Shown in pieces: positions 12,076-24,588 of a stretch of 64,000 nt of DNA; position 1 is the stretch's first letter, and the number at the start of each line of letters is the position of its first letter. Both the position numbers and the translations under genes were made by a program. Origin of the DNA: Sistotremastrum niveocremeum HHB9708. Its lineage: Eukaryota > Basidiomycota > Agaricomycetes > Sistotremastrales > Sistotremastraceae. The stretch lies in the NCBI GenBank assembly GCA_001630475.1, contig KV419453.1:6798-70797 (forward strand), in the 5' to 3' direction. The notes under the pieces are model-generated. The model did no database searches. It was not told the DNA's origin and saw only the letters and a list, made by a program, of their open reading frames with translations.

Positions 12076-13252
12076 TTACAAAAGGAGGGTAAAGCAGGAG
12101 AAGGAGAGAGGCAATAGCCACCACCAAGGGGCTGCAAAGAAAAGAGAGTGGGCAGCGCTGGCGATGACCTGCTGAGCATATATATTGCCACACTGCTGTA
12201 TGGCAAGCTGTGCGGCTGGCCCATATGTATTATCAAGGGGTATGTTGGCAACGTTGATGGTGCCGTTGGCATTGACAGCATCAACGGCGGGACTCGGGGA
12301 TGGGGCCGCAGAGGTGAGGGCTTTTTGGGTGGTCGGGTCAGTGACGGCGGAGGCGTAGATGGCGAGGACGGATTTGATGCAGGACGAACAAGATGGGACG
12401 GTGTTTTTCGGAAGGGGGTTACCATAGGGCAACTCGTAAAAATAGAAATCAGAGGGGGATGATGCAGCTACAGCCTCTGCAAAGCAGTAGGCGCCTGTAT
12501 TTTGATCGACCAAGCAAGCGGCGTTCCGCATAGGAGTGTACACCTGGAAGCCAGTCAAGGCTTGGAGGGCCAGTGCATTTTGGCTCTGGAGATCAGCCTT
12601 GCAAGAAGACTGGATCTGGGTGGTGAGGGAGTCCATCAAGGACTGGCAGTCGTCGGAAGAGGTGACGGTGTTGCAGGTGCCCCATAGGATGTCGGTGAGC
12701 AGGGAGGTGTTCTGCTGTGCCTGTTTATAGTTAGTACAATGAGAAATTTGTATGAAGAGTTAGACATACCTGGTTAAATTGGACAGAAGACGAAAGAAGA
12801 AGAGAAAAGGGTCTGCATCTCCGAAATTGCTCAGACTGGGTCAAGTTGAGGAAAAAAGTCTGGCAAGCGACTGTCGTGAAATTTGAGCCAATGGTCGAGC
12901 CGTCGAATGGCTGGGGGAAGGGAGTGGGGACGAGGCCAGAGGCAGTGGCAGGGTCGGTCGGGACTGGGGGGACAGCGCCTGAGGAAGGCGAAGAAGCAGA
13001 AGAAGAGGGTGGAGCTGGCGAAGCGGTGGATGTCGCTTGGCGTCTGGTGAATCGGTTCAGGGACGCGTCGGTCGAGTGCGAGGAGGAGAGGGCGATGAGG
13101 ATGAGAAGGAGCGGGATGCAGACGACGAGGACGGTCAACGCTCGACCTCTGCTTTTGCGCACGGGCGGCGGGGCGGGGGCGGGGGCGGGGACGAGGACAG
13201 AGTCGTGGAATGAGCGACGGACGGGCGAGGGAGAGGCGGGGGGAGTAAACAT
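12076..13252 (-). CDS. Cell-surface protein, possibly GPI-anchored, DUF7729-like
   Basis: The product begins with a Pro/Arg-rich cytosolic tail and a hydrophobic segment, TVLVVCIPLLLILIALSS (residues about 38-55), that can act as a signal anchor. A Ser/Pro/Thr-rich linker typical of O-glycosylated wall proteins follows. The core domain has spaced cysteines (TTVACQTFF, GTCNTV, DDCQSLMD, SSCKADL, AACLVD, AYCFAEA, PSCSSCIKS), suggesting disulphides in a secreted domain. The C-terminus is a hydrophobic run ending LPLSFSCFTLLL, like a GPI-attachment signal. The spacing recalls fungal DUF7729 proteins, but that name is from memory. One intron lies near 12,722-12,770. Function is unknown. The start is the first ATG of the frame that leaves the Pro-rich tail. 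Confidence 0.72.
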
Positions 13253-13362
13253 GAATGAGCGTAGTAAAAGAATGTGCGGGTTAAGAGTCGAGAGAGACTG
13301 TTTGATCGTTTCACACTGTGTTCCCATCCATCAGGCACCGGCGCTTATCATTATATTCTATG

Positions 13363-14017
13363 CTAAAACGGAAGCTTGCTACTCTTCCGACTCGTCGCCA
13401 CCGTTGGGTTCGCCAGCCGTCGTACGCGATGCTGATCTCGCGAGTCAGCCATTGTATCACACTTGAGCCACAAAACTTACCATTCGCCAACGATGCACTC
13501 TCTTCTCCATGTCCCGGAGCCGCACTCCAATCGCTGCCTGTCTCTTCCTCAGCTCTCGCTGCCACTTGTGCCCCTTGAACATCCGCTTCTTCCCAGCATA
13601 CAGTCGTGCCCCAATATCCGCTCCAGCCACCTTGCGTACGTGCCATTCTCCGGCCCAGCCAATTGTAGGTCCCTCCTCGACGTTATGCCGCGAAGAACCA
13701 GCTTCTTCAACCTCCCCTTCCTTCAACTTGGCCGTCTCCCATTCTTTTTTGGCTTCCTCGATGACCGCCTGACCCAGCTTCGGTCCAGGAGGGAGTAGAT
13801 GTACCAATCCAGCTGCTCGAGCCTTTTTTACGAGGTCGGCTTGTCGACGCAGCGATATTCGAGGTTTCATCCAGTGTCCACTTTGCTCGTTCGGTCGTGG
13901 TATAAATGGATTTTGAACTGCCAGCGACGTCGAGGCCTCCAGCTTGCCCGTGGCCTTGCACATTTGATTCCAGCGAAATCGTTGGATGGCCAATCGTCCG
14001 GCCACTGCGCTCGCCAT
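13363..14017 (-). CDS. MRPL25: Mitochondrial large-subunit ribosomal protein mL59
   Basis: This is a fungal-specific protein of the 54S mitochondrial ribosomal subunit (mL59, yeast MRPL25). The family core is visible as NPFIPRPNEQSGHWMKPRISLRRQADLVKKA, followed by a Glu/Lys-rich helical stretch, then GADIGARLYAGKKRMFKGHKW and a basic C-terminus. A 49-nt intron (13,432-13,480) follows the codons RVHRWRM. The second exon adds 22 residues ending KSSKLPF, giving about 201 residues. The family name is from recognising the NPF-P-R-N-x(n)-SLRRQA pattern. Confidence 0.82.
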
Positions 14018-14148
14018 GACGAGAAGAACGCGATGTCACGCTGTGACACTTCTTTTGCCCCATCCCACCAGTTCTGGCAGCATTAGAGTTGATTGTAACT
14101 ACTGAATACAAGAATATTATAATTATAGGTCTATCACGGAACACCATA

Positions 14149-16106
14149 TCAGAATTGCGTCCATGCAACTCTTGACCCAACTCTCGACCACATCAACACG
14201 TTGAAAATCATCACGAGGCACAGCATTATTGGCGCTGCAAAATCGTTCAACTCGGGCCCTCCTGAACTAGTCCGTATCTGCAGTTCTTCAATCGGATGCT
14301 GAGAATCAATCTGTCGCTCAGTGACAAAAGTCCCATGCAACCCGTACGGCACTGATCAACGATGAGAATGAATCAGTAATCATGCTTCCCTGATCAATGA
14401 TTTGCTTACCTCTCTGAGGAAGCCTGATCTTAGCCACCACCGTCCTCATGTCCCTCGCATCGATAATCCAGAGTTCGCTCTTAGCATCCTCTGGGACCGA
14501 TCCATCCTCCAACAATTGACTCTCGTCAAATACATATGTCACCAACCAACCATCGCCCTCGTCTGTTCCCGTCTCGCGCGGCACAAAAGTGCATTCCTGG
14601 GCATACCATCCCTTCGGCATCTCGAATATCGAGATTCCAGAGGTAGGACCTCCTTGTTGATCCCTCAGGATCTCAGGGACACTTCTCGAATCAGGGCGTG
14701 CGATGAGATGGTGAACATCCATCTTCGCAAGACAATCAATCTTCACGGCCCTTCCCAACGCCGCATCAAAGCTGCCTTCTCGCATCGTACAGCCATATAT
14801 GTATCTTGCATATTGCATGCTTTTGCGATGCGAAAGACTCGGGAATTCGAACGGGATAGCTGACAGAGCGTATTCGTCCGAGATCACGTTCCGACCAGGC
14901 CGCATGTCGAATCGATAGAAGAACAGTCGGCAGACGTCGTCTTTCACCTCCCATCTGGAATTCGACAGGATTCCGCCCGCTGCGTAAACTAGATTTGCCG
15001 ACCTGAATCGACATGCCAGCATACACACGGCGGTGGTTTCTCCGTTTGCGTCGATCTCATCCCACGAGTTTGCGGTATGGAAGATAACGCAGGGTTCGCT
15101 CTCAAACCATCGAACGTTGTCAGGTTCATATCGTGGCAGCACTCCAAACCGACTCTTCATACCCTCCGCGAGTCTCACGATTGGATATCCTCTGAGCATA
15201 TTCCTGGGATCCAACGTAAGCGGCAGATCAAGAATAATCGAATGCTTCAGCGACGCTCCAAAATCATGCATCATCTTGGGCGACGGGATGGGGAGTGGAT
15301 GAGCCAGAAGAGAAGGGAGTGGTTTTCCAGAAGATGAGATGACAGAGTATCGGACGAAGGGTGGGAGGAACGATGAGCCGAAGAAGATGAGTTCAGAAGT
15401 GATGGGGTCGATGCGAGGATGAGCTGTCATCCATTCTTCGAACATGCCAGCGAGCCCGCCTTTCGATCCGAGTCCTTTCTGTTCCTTGCTCTGTGCTGTC
15501 CGACGGGTACCGAATGTCCACCAATCGACTGTCTCCAGCCCTGGTAGATGCACTTCGAGTGGAGGCCCGCTTTCGCATGTTGCGAGAGCGCGTCGGGCGT
15601 GGAATATGATGTTCGTGTTGGCGACGGATATTCTGAGAACGGCTGATTTGAGAGAAAGCCATAGTGACCGTAAGATCACTCCGCTGAGTCTGCGCAGAGG
15701 TACGTCGGGTGAAACGAGGGTCGTGATGGATGGAAGAAGTGGTCCTGTGAGACTTTACGAGATCTTGAACTGAGTGTTCAGCGCAAGGGAGACTGCGGGC
15801 GTACCTCTTCTCTGCTAGATACACGTCCGTGATCAAGAATTTGTTGACGAAACAAGGTGTAACCCCTCCATTCGCATCTCTCTGAAAGAACACCCCACTC
15901 AACATTCCATCTCCATCAAACCAATGATAGTCTGCCGTCCTCTCTCCTTTCCCAGTACTCGTAAAATGAGCAGGGTTCGGATTGCCTCCATTCCTAATGT
16001 ACTGGCCTCCCCATAGTTCCTCGGGAATCTCTCCAACGTACAGACAAGGAGTCAGGCCACACTCGTTGCTCACTGGGGCAAAGTTGCCAGAGAGGTAGGC
16101 ATGCAT
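14149..16106 (-). CDS. Carotenoid cleavage oxygenase
   Basis: This is a non-haem iron dioxygenase of the RPE65/CCD superfamily that splits carotenoids, retinoids or stilbenes into aldehydes. The N-terminus has LSGNFAPVSNE and IPEELWGGQYIRNGGNP, then YHWFDGDGMLSGV. The four iron-binding histidines are present in the expected contexts: AHPRIDP, MMHDFGA, IFHTANSWDE and GLHGTFV. The propeller blades between them look continuous across about 600 residues. Two introns are seen (near 15,752-15,810 and 14,349-14,408). After the last histidine the protein continues to a hydrophobic segment, MLCLVMIFNVLMW, near its C-terminus, which suggests tail-anchoring to a membrane. The ATG at 16,106 is the first in frame. 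The substrate cannot be told from sequence. Confidence 0.9.
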
Positions 16107-16554
16107 AGGTTGACCGGACTGGCGTCGATTCAAACTAATCCCGGCCTTATATCTAGTGACGTCAAGCCGGCCGTCAGCGCCTATTATGGGTATGCGTTGC
16201 CGAGCGCGATCGACGATCGAGATCTCCGAGCGACTCCGGCAAACCGACTGCGATCATGACAGCTGACGGTCAATTAAGCCACTCGACGCTAGCAGCGTCA
16301 GCGCTACAGCGGTCATATTATCTATGAATTGCCAGACTTGATGTCGAATAGCTAGGGGCAGAAAGCTCAGGTTCGGGCTGGGGTACACTTCCACCCTCCG
16401 GAAACTGGGCCGACTACTGTAAACGCGACGAAATTCGATAACATGCCCTTTAAGGCGAAACATAACGATCCATTGAGAGTCAGCATAAGCTCAATAACTA
16501 TCCGGGAGAATGGAGCATCAATTATCGCCGTCTACGGTCCATAGCATCAGCTCA
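16107..16554. other. Intergenic
   Basis: These 448 bases between two minus-strand genes hold the promoter of the carotenoid oxygenase and the 3' end of the next gene. CG-rich words such as GCCGGCC-like runs occur. No gene is supported. Confidence 0.4.
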
Positions 16555-18418
16555 TCAGGGCGATTTCTTCTTCTTTTTCGGCGGGGGCCCGGCACTTGTA
16601 CTTGGTCCCGGCAAGGCAGTAATAGTACTCAAGAAGAGCGCCATCACCTTCTTATCGACTTTTCGCTCATATTGTAGAGTGAAATAGCGATGGAATGGGA
16701 AGAAATCCGTAGTGTAGGCAAAGTATCGACCCTGGTTTATCAGTTAGCATGATATCGAATATATGAATGGAAGAAAAGGCCAACATCAGTTGTCTGCACC
16801 TGGATTGTATATTGCAGCGAAGGGGCGATCCAAGCGAAGTATTTGTCGACATCCCCAGTTGTGTTATACCAAGGGATGTCTACCTTGACTTTCGCGCCTC
16901 CCTTGTCCAACATTTCCACGCTCTTGACGTCTTTCACCTCCGTTATGAGTTTGAGACTGTGGATTTTTCCCTTAGAGCTCCCAAGAGTACTAAGTACACT
17001 CTCAGCTCGGATCATCTGCGTATTACATTCCCAAGAGCCAAACATCTGAAAAACACTTGAATAAGATCATGTCGGCCACTCGGAATTCCCGAAGATTCTT
17101 ACGAGATTGCTATAATAATCTGCAGCAGGGTCGCCGAATCTATGCGCGCAGCGATGCAACCACTGGAATTTGGGGTGAATAAGAATGAAATTAACAAGAG
17201 TGGTATCTCATCTTGAACGGCTCACCTCCGCAACTGACCGATCTGACGCACTCCCGGGCTTCCGGGGAAGCAATGGCCATGTCAATATGTCCTTTGCCCA
17301 CTGCGATCCATGAGATTAGCAACATGCATAATAATAGACCGGCGATCTTACACCATTCGCAGAAGCCCCCATAATTGCATCCGTACCCACTCTGTCAGCT
17401 TTGGCAATACTTTCATTCACCGGAATGCGATTGTGAGTGCTTCTAGATCCCTGGATTTGACTGATCTTGAATCGATCCTTGCGCATAACAGGTTTTCCCC
17501 TAAGGAGCGCATCGCTGGCATTCTCCTCGGATTTCATGAGGGTGTTGTTGAAAGTCTTGACCTCATCAAGTGATGGAACTCGACGTATCCAAGAACCCTG
17601 CGTATTGGCCACCTGAAGCTCAATCAGTTTATCTAGATTCGTAGTGGTGACGAGAGTGCTGAAAAATCCCATGGGATGCGTTGAGATAGTGATCAAGCCG
17701 AGCGAGACGGCCTTTGCATGGTCAATGACCTCGAACTTGCAGTCTGGAGTAGTAGTCTCGTCGGTGATAGATTTGCAATAGCTCTCCAGAAGAGGCGTGT
17801 CGAGCCACATCACGTGCGATACGAGATAAAGCAGGAATGGTCGCGACTTCTCGGGGATCGTGAAGAAGCGACCTTCAGGGTTGTAGGAAAGTGTGGAGAA
17901 AGCCCTTTTGTTGTAGGTATGGGCTTCTTCGTAGACTTCTTTCCACCTATTCGATAGATTTCGAAGCTTTGAGCCGCTATTACCCTCCACAAGTTGCGGC
18001 TGGAAGATGAACTTGAACTCAGATTGTTTGAAGCGGCGACTGTCGCTTTCCCCGGACAGAAGAGCCGTAGACTTGTTGAATTTGACACCGGCCTTCGTCC
18101 AGAAGTCGCAGTCAGCGAATTTATTATCAATGTCCCTTTGCAACAGCGCGTCTCTTGTATCTTCGGAAACGCGCTGGATTAAATCTGTGGCAAGCATGCG
18201 CACAAATTCAACCTTCATCGTTGTAGTCAGCCATGAAGTCTGACAATACGACTTGGGCAGCACGGTGTTACCTTGGTGCCAAGAGGGATGTAGATCTCGG
18301 GGCCTGCTCCATAAGTTTGAATGGTGAAATAGTCGGTCCTATCTTTCCCTTTAACTTTGAGCGAGAACCCCGTTGGGCCTGAATCCCAAGTGAAAGGATG
18401 GGCACTGGGGGTAGTCAT
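16555..18418 (-). CDS. Uncharacterised protein with a lysine-rich C-terminal tail
   Basis: I do not recognise the family. The opening residues MTTPSAHPFTWDSG lead into alternating hydrophobic segments (TDYFTIQTYGAG) and then mostly alpha-helical sequence. There is no signal peptide or membrane segment. Internal landmarks are RFFTIPEKSRPFLLYLVSH, the DTPLLESYCKSI segment and FGSWECNTQMIR. The final exon ends in a Pro/Lys run, GPPPKKKKKSP, that could be a nuclear localisation signal. At least five exons make about 500 residues. It is transcribed away from the large unknown gene at 19,842 with 1.4 kb between starts. Splice sites in the 17,050-17,380 section are uncertain. Codon usage matches the neighbouring genes. 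Confidence 0.7.
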
Positions 18419-19841
18419 GTTGAAGCAATGAGCAAGGAGAGACGGAGGAGAAAGTGTGTATGTCGCTTGCTGTTAACAATAGCGATTGGATGCCGGTAAG
18501 TCATCCCGTGCTCGCCTGGGGCATTCTGCAAGAAGAAGAAGACATGTACTTCATGCATGTGATAGTGATCTCGATTGGCTGTAATGGACACGTCAAATTC
18601 GTCAAAGAGTCTCATGGGACGTGGGGAATTGAGGTACAGCATACGCTATCTGACCCTATTGTCTCCACAAACATGAGGCGTTTCACGGCGTTTGAACGAG
18701 CTGATCAAGGGTTGAAAGGGCTGGAACGAACCTTCTAAACCTTCTAAACACGAGGCAGAGATTTGAAGCGCTAAGATCCTTAAGCATGAGTTTACGGTGA
18801 TCAGATATACGCCTAACTCATCGGATCGAGTCAAAGTTCAAAGTTTCTACCAGTCCCGCTAGTGCTTGCGTGAGAGCACACGCACGCAGAGTAGCAGACA
18901 CCGACCCAGATACATCTCAGATAGATATTCACTTCGACAAAGCTGATGAACCCTCCGGACTCATATTGACATCTGAGATCTCTGTCTGATGCAGTAGCTT
19001 GAGTGCGGACGGAAGGCGTCTATGGTGATCGGGGTCAGGGTGCACGTGAAATAGATAGACGAAAGCAGACTGTGATGCCCAAGACGAAGAACGATCGATG
19101 AGAAAAAACCCCAGCATGCAGGCAGCTAGGCCACTCCAAACCTCCACTATCGCCCCAGAACGTGCTGAAGAAGTTGATCTGGTCAGTCAGACGATTGAAT
19201 GCATACGTGGTTGGAACCCTCGGAAACAAACAAACCACTGAGCCAAAGTTCAACTTCCGACACAACTCTCACGCAACCACGTTCCGGCAACTTGTTGATT
19301 CACCGATGATAGCTCCGATGACATGGCGGGTATGATAGGACTGCTCAATCAGGTGTGTATACGTTCTGGCACTGAATTCGACGTCTCAATGATCTGAAAA
19401 TCTTCCTCGCCGACAGATGAGCATGCATTCATGGAAATCTAGGATATGATCGCGGTGGCCTCATTCAGACGGCTTTCAACCATCTGCAACGTATGGTCCT
19501 AAATAAAGGCTCTTCTTCGAGCATTCAATTGCATTCTCAACGCCCTGAACGTGTATCTGTTGAAGACACGTCTGGCCACGTTTGAGAGGTTCTCGATCTC
19601 GAGCCTGAGGGTCAGTCGCAGGTGCGGCAACCTCACGAGACTTTTGCGCAAACTGCCCGCTAGATAACACGGCAGACGAACTGCCGAGATTGCCTCGTGA
19701 CATGAAGAAGATTGCTTGGTGAGTACCAATGAATGACATTCTATGTTACAGGAATTTACAGGGGTTCTCGTGTTTCAAGTGAAGGACCATACTTATCGGC
19801 GCAAGTTGTGAGGCCACTGTTACTCTCCCTTACGGTTCGAA
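18419..19841. other. 1.4-kb divergent intergenic region
   Basis: This is the longest gap in the interior of the window and separates two divergent unknown genes. Several short frames exist. The best is an 87-codon ATG frame on the minus strand at 19,476-19,739, but it shows no recognisable domain and no supporting context. No repeats, tRNA or transposon ends are evident. The region probably holds two promoters, and perhaps a small gene or non-coding RNA that I cannot establish. Confidence 0.4.
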
Positions 19842-22800
19842 ATGCCTCACCTCGTCGCGACATTATCTTCTTCACCTTTTCAAAGTGCCTTTCAACCCGC
19901 CGCTCATCTTAAACATCCCACGACGCATAAGATCTGGGGTGCTCTGAAGACGCAACAAGATGAGGTGACCGTCGGCGATGTGAAACTGAAAAACCCAGTT
20001 CTCCTTGCTGCATCATCAGACAGCGATGCTCGAGCCTTGCCGTCGGAAACACAAAACACTCCCGCAAATCCAACCCCGCCTTCAGAAGGGTTCGTTCTCG
20101 GGGGCGATGTCGTAGTGTTTGGTGTTCCTACCTTGGTTGGACGTATGAGGAGCTGGCATGGTCCATTTCCGCCCAGCATCGGGCATTCGTCCGCACCTCC
20201 AATCTATCAGCACGCTGAACTCGACAAAGTCAGCCTGACTACGCTGTTGCCTTTCCTACCGGAGGGGCCTTTCAAAAAACTGGAACTCTCCAACGTGTTG
20301 ATTACGTATCAAAGCCATATTTTGTGAGTGACTCTTCTGGGACAAACGTTTGAGATGGCTCATTGTATGCAGTGATCACACAAAGGCAGTTGGATGGCAC
20401 ATAGACGCCGACGTAACACTCGGCGTAAATCATGGAAATGTGTATAAATTACTTTCAAACGTCCTCGGTCTCAAAGGCGATCATCTTTCTTTCCATGTCC
20501 ATGCCGCCCTGGGAGATGGCCATTCTTGGAACAGTGTTCCAAGCATACAATCGTTCTGTTTGGAGGGGATCCTTCAGACCGCACCTACTCCGTCGGATGG
20601 TTCCAGCTACACCGGTATCCAGTTATGCAAGGGTGTTCGTCTATCGAACGTTGGCGTTCGATTTCTAGGCATAGGCAAGCATGGTGTTGGTAAAACCGCT
20701 TCAGCGAGCATGAGCTACGGATTCGCTGTTTTCGGAGAATTGACACTTTCCGTTCCCGGATCGACTGTCCCCTTACACCTTGATTACGACATTGGTGAGA
20801 TCAAGGGCGTCGCTGTCCTCAATGCGAGTCTTCATGGAGATGTTTGGACGAATGCTCTTGGTTTGGGAACAGATGTGGGCGTTTCTCCGAAATACTCTGC
20901 CTTCGCAATACTGACATATGAACAGCTATATGATGTATCCATGTCTTGTGATTTCGCTTTTGGGGCCCCCCTCAGGACCTTCGACATTGCTATCGATGCT
21001 CGCTTTGTGGCCGGCTCCATTTACGCAGAAGTGCAAGGGTCCTACACTTCCGCGGGGGACTGGTTCTTCCGCGCTCGGATTGAAGACGTTGACTGGAAGT
21101 CGATATCCGATTTTTTCGAGCATGTTTCTGCCAACAAACTCATTCCTCCTGGAAACGTAGACATCTCATTCGGTTCTGCGGAAATCATTCTGAGCAAATC
21201 CGCCGCTGATAGCATGGCCGAACTTGAAGTATCTCTCGATCATCTTGAGTTCGATCAGTGGTCAGCGGAGTATGCATCCCTCACAATCTCTACATCAGGT
21301 ATTCTGCTTCGGGCAGCTCTTGGAAAGCGGAGCTTTGACGAAGTTACCCTCGAGAATGCTGTTATCAATGTATTCTTCGCAAAGGATAATTCGACAAAAT
21401 CGCCAGATATATTTCTCACCGGTACAATAGACTTCCCGTTCCCTGCGGACGCCCCGGAGACTGTCTCCGCTACTGTTCACCTGTACAGGTCCCGCGAGGA
21501 TTCCGATTCACTCGATTGGACGATCTATGGACATTTTACTTCCAAGGCGTCGTTCACACTGCAGGACGTCATCCCTGAACTCTCGAATTCCGGATTCGGT
21601 CAACTTGGGGTCTCAAATGTCATGCTCATCGTCGCTTCGCGAGACGATCCTCAACATAGTCCCTTGAATCCTCAGCAGTATTCCATCAATCGAGGTACGA
21701 TTATCCAAGTCAGTGAGTACATTTCGAATGACATATATTCTTGACAGGCGTCCAACTCTGTGCTGGCCTGGGAGGGGTCCCAGGGTTTCATCACCTCCTT
21801 AGATCCAGCCCTCCCCCTTTACACTTGTCGGCTGGCTGGTCCAATCGCCAATTCACTTTAGACCTCTTGCTTCCGCAACCTATCAATTTACATTTAGGTC
21901 GCGGGATTGTAACCGATCCTATATCACTTCGGCTGCAAACGAATAATCCCTTCCAGCTCGAAATTAGTGCCGGGGTCAAAGTTCCGGTGCCAAAAAATCG
22001 TGACCCCTTAGATTTCGAGATGATTCTAGGTCTAGTTGCAGGTACCAAAGATCCACTGCCCATCGTCACCTTCACAGGCTTGATGAGTGGATACTGGCGA
22101 GATCCCTTGGGAATCGGGGAGCAGATCCAAATAGGCGACAAGATTATGCTCAGTCTCGTTCTCGTGCTTCCTGAATTCTTTGCAACAGGCCTTCCCTCCG
22201 GGTTCGGCTTCGCGGGTGGAATTTCCATTGGTAACACAACCCTAAAGACGGCTGTTGAGATCTCTGAAGACCCTGAAGGTATTTCTTCGCTGTTCCCTGG
22301 ATTTAGCGTATCATCTGATATGACTTGATGCGATGCAGATGAACTTGTGGTGGGCTCTGTCCACGACCTCAGTATCACGGATGGAGAGGCACTCATCAGC
22401 ACATTTACCGGAATTGAACTCCCCAAGGCGCCGAACTTCTTAGTTTATAAGAATGCCGACGTGTACCTTTCCACTGGAGTGTATCTAGGAAACGTCTTTT
22501 ATCCTGCAGGCTTTTCCTTCGATGCAGATATACTGTTCTGCGGCGTCCAACTGCGGGCAGCAGGTGGTGTCTCCAATGGCGTCCTGAAGCTGAAAGGCGA
22601 TCTCAGTAATTTCCAAGTCGGGCCTCTTACCGTCAAGGGCGTTAATCATCCCCACGCGATCCTAGATTTGGAGTGTAGCGCAGCCCTGCAAAAGGCCCAC
22701 GTTGACGGAATCATCAACATTTTTCATTTTATCGACATCGCGATTTGGCTCGACATCCAGCTTATGCCTTCCCCACTATTCCGATTTGCATTCTTATTGC

Positions 22801-24390
22801 ATTTCACCGATCTTCTTACCTTTTCGGTGCACGCTGAGTTGACGAAATCTATTGAAGACTTCAAAGATTTAACTCAACTCGACTTCTCTCTGGTCGCATA
22901 CTTCGAGCAGCATCTCCTGGACTACATACGCGATCATGTCATCGATCAGCTTAAAAACGCCAAAAAGAACGCCGATGAAGCAGTCGGTGCCGCCACAAGC
23001 GCCCTAGACAATGCTAAAGCGGCTTTCGAAAAGGAAATCGAAAATGCCCAAAGCAAATTGGACGCAGCTTACGCATCTTGGCAAAAACATGCGAAGCAAG
23101 TGCATGACGCATCTCAGGCCGTCATTGACGCCTATAACGTGAAGTGCAAGCAACTTCAAAACAGTGTCGAAGAACAAAGGGCGCAGTTTCACGCAAAGCT
23201 GAAGCATGCGGAGACCTCTCTTCAAGTGACAAATGCCGCCCGAGCCGCTAAGCTCAAGGCTGCTGAAGCCGATGTTACTAGAGCGAAACAGGCATGGGAC
23301 CATGACATAGACGTTGCCGAGAAGTCACTTCGGGACGCTCAGGCTGAAATGGACAGGAAGTTTGGTTCGGTCGAGCGAGATATTGATCATGCTGAAGCAC
23401 GAGTCGATTCCTTACAATCCCAAATCAACGACATTCAAAACACCATCAATGACTACGAGAATGCTCACTGGTACGAGTTCTGGTAAGCGATCTTGGCAAC
23501 ATAACCTATATGCCTGATCTCAACCTTCGCCTAGGAAAAAAGCTGCGATTCCTGGATTAGAAGTCGCAAAAGGCGCACTGTATGCTACAAAGGGCGTTGC
23601 GGATGGCGTTCTTGAGGCAGCCAAGGCAGTGGTGGAAGGGGCCGACTTCCTGACATGTAAAGGTGCCATTCCGTTGGCCGAATCAGCAGTCGCTGAAGTC
23701 GGGAGAGCAGGAGATGCAGCCTTTCAATCTGCCAAAGCTGCCCTTGAAGTTGTTGACAAGGTCACCGCTGAGGCTGTATCCGCAGCCGAACATGCGCTCG
23801 AACTTGTCGAAAAGGGGGGCGATGCCTTATGGAAAGCCGCGGAAGCCACACTTCAAGCCTTCATCGACGCAGGTCGTGCAACTCTAAAAGCAGCTCAGAA
23901 GGCCATTGATGACTTGGTTCAAAGTCTGGAATGGCTAGCCTATCAAGCGGCAACTGCAGCACTAGCCGTCGCAAAACACGCCACACACGCGATCGATGTT
24001 GCCAAGGCAGCTCTCGAAGTCGCCCAAAAGGCAGCTGCATTGGCAGCGAACTTAATCGAATTCATGGTCTCTGAAATGTTCTCAATCGTGGACATTCAGC
24101 AGATCAAGGTCCAGGGAAAGCTGTCCGCAGTTGTCACAGAAAAGCAGAGATTTGATGTGGAAGTCAAATTGAAGCTGATGCGGAACGAGGTTCCTGATTT
24201 GAGGCTTACATTGGACATGGCTGCGACGGACAAGCTCGTGGCCGACATCTTCGAATCTGTCATTAAGAATCCCGTGATGCAAAAGCAGAAGACCAAGACC
24301 AAATCCGATGATGCATATGGGGAAGACACGCGGTATTCGAGGTCTGAAGGGAAACGATCGGATCGACGTCGTACAGGTGGTATCAGTTAG
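19842..24390 (+). CDS. Uncharacterised 1,444-residue protein with beta-rich repeats and Ala-rich amphipathic helices
   Basis: Five exons (19,842-20,323; 20,373-21,694; 21,748-22,278; 22,339-23,482; 23,535-24,390) sum to exactly 1,445 codons. The first 900 residues or so are beta-rich. They contain a recurring unit in which a Leu-Leu-Pro type helix is followed by a strand, seen as LLPFLPEGPFKKLELSNVLI, the SISDFFEHV...VDISFGSAEIIL pair and FTLQDVIPEL...LGVSNVMLI. A second part, from about 22,920, is almost entirely Ala/Lys/Glu-rich helices with 11- and 22-like periodicity (AKKNADEAVGAATSALDNA, AKAALEVAQKAAALAANL), resembling LEA or apolipoprotein lipid-binding helices. A short beta-type tail and a basic C-terminus close it. 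There is no signal peptide or membrane span. I do not recognise the family and assign no function. Confidence 0.82.
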
Positions 24391-24588
24391 CTCAAGCACT
24401 ACGTCAATGGCGGATCCTTATGCATGTCTTCCATTAAGAGAATGTACTATTAGCCCAAGAGGTCATACGCCAGATATCCAAAGAAAGAGAGGAACCCCCA
24501 GTGACTACGAATCTATAGATAAACGAATACTGGCTAAAGCTACATATAATCCAATACGTCCATTTTTGCTCTCCTTTTCATATCGTAC

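Noticed and set aside
14149-16106. Possible carotenoid biosynthesis cluster around the oxygenase
   Set aside because: None of the neighbours resembles phytoene synthase, desaturase, cyclase or opsin; the flanks are mL59 and an unknown gene.
19476-19739. 87-codon ATG frame on the minus strand in the 1.4-kb gap
   Set aside because: Coding potential is plausible but no splice partners, domain or context support it.
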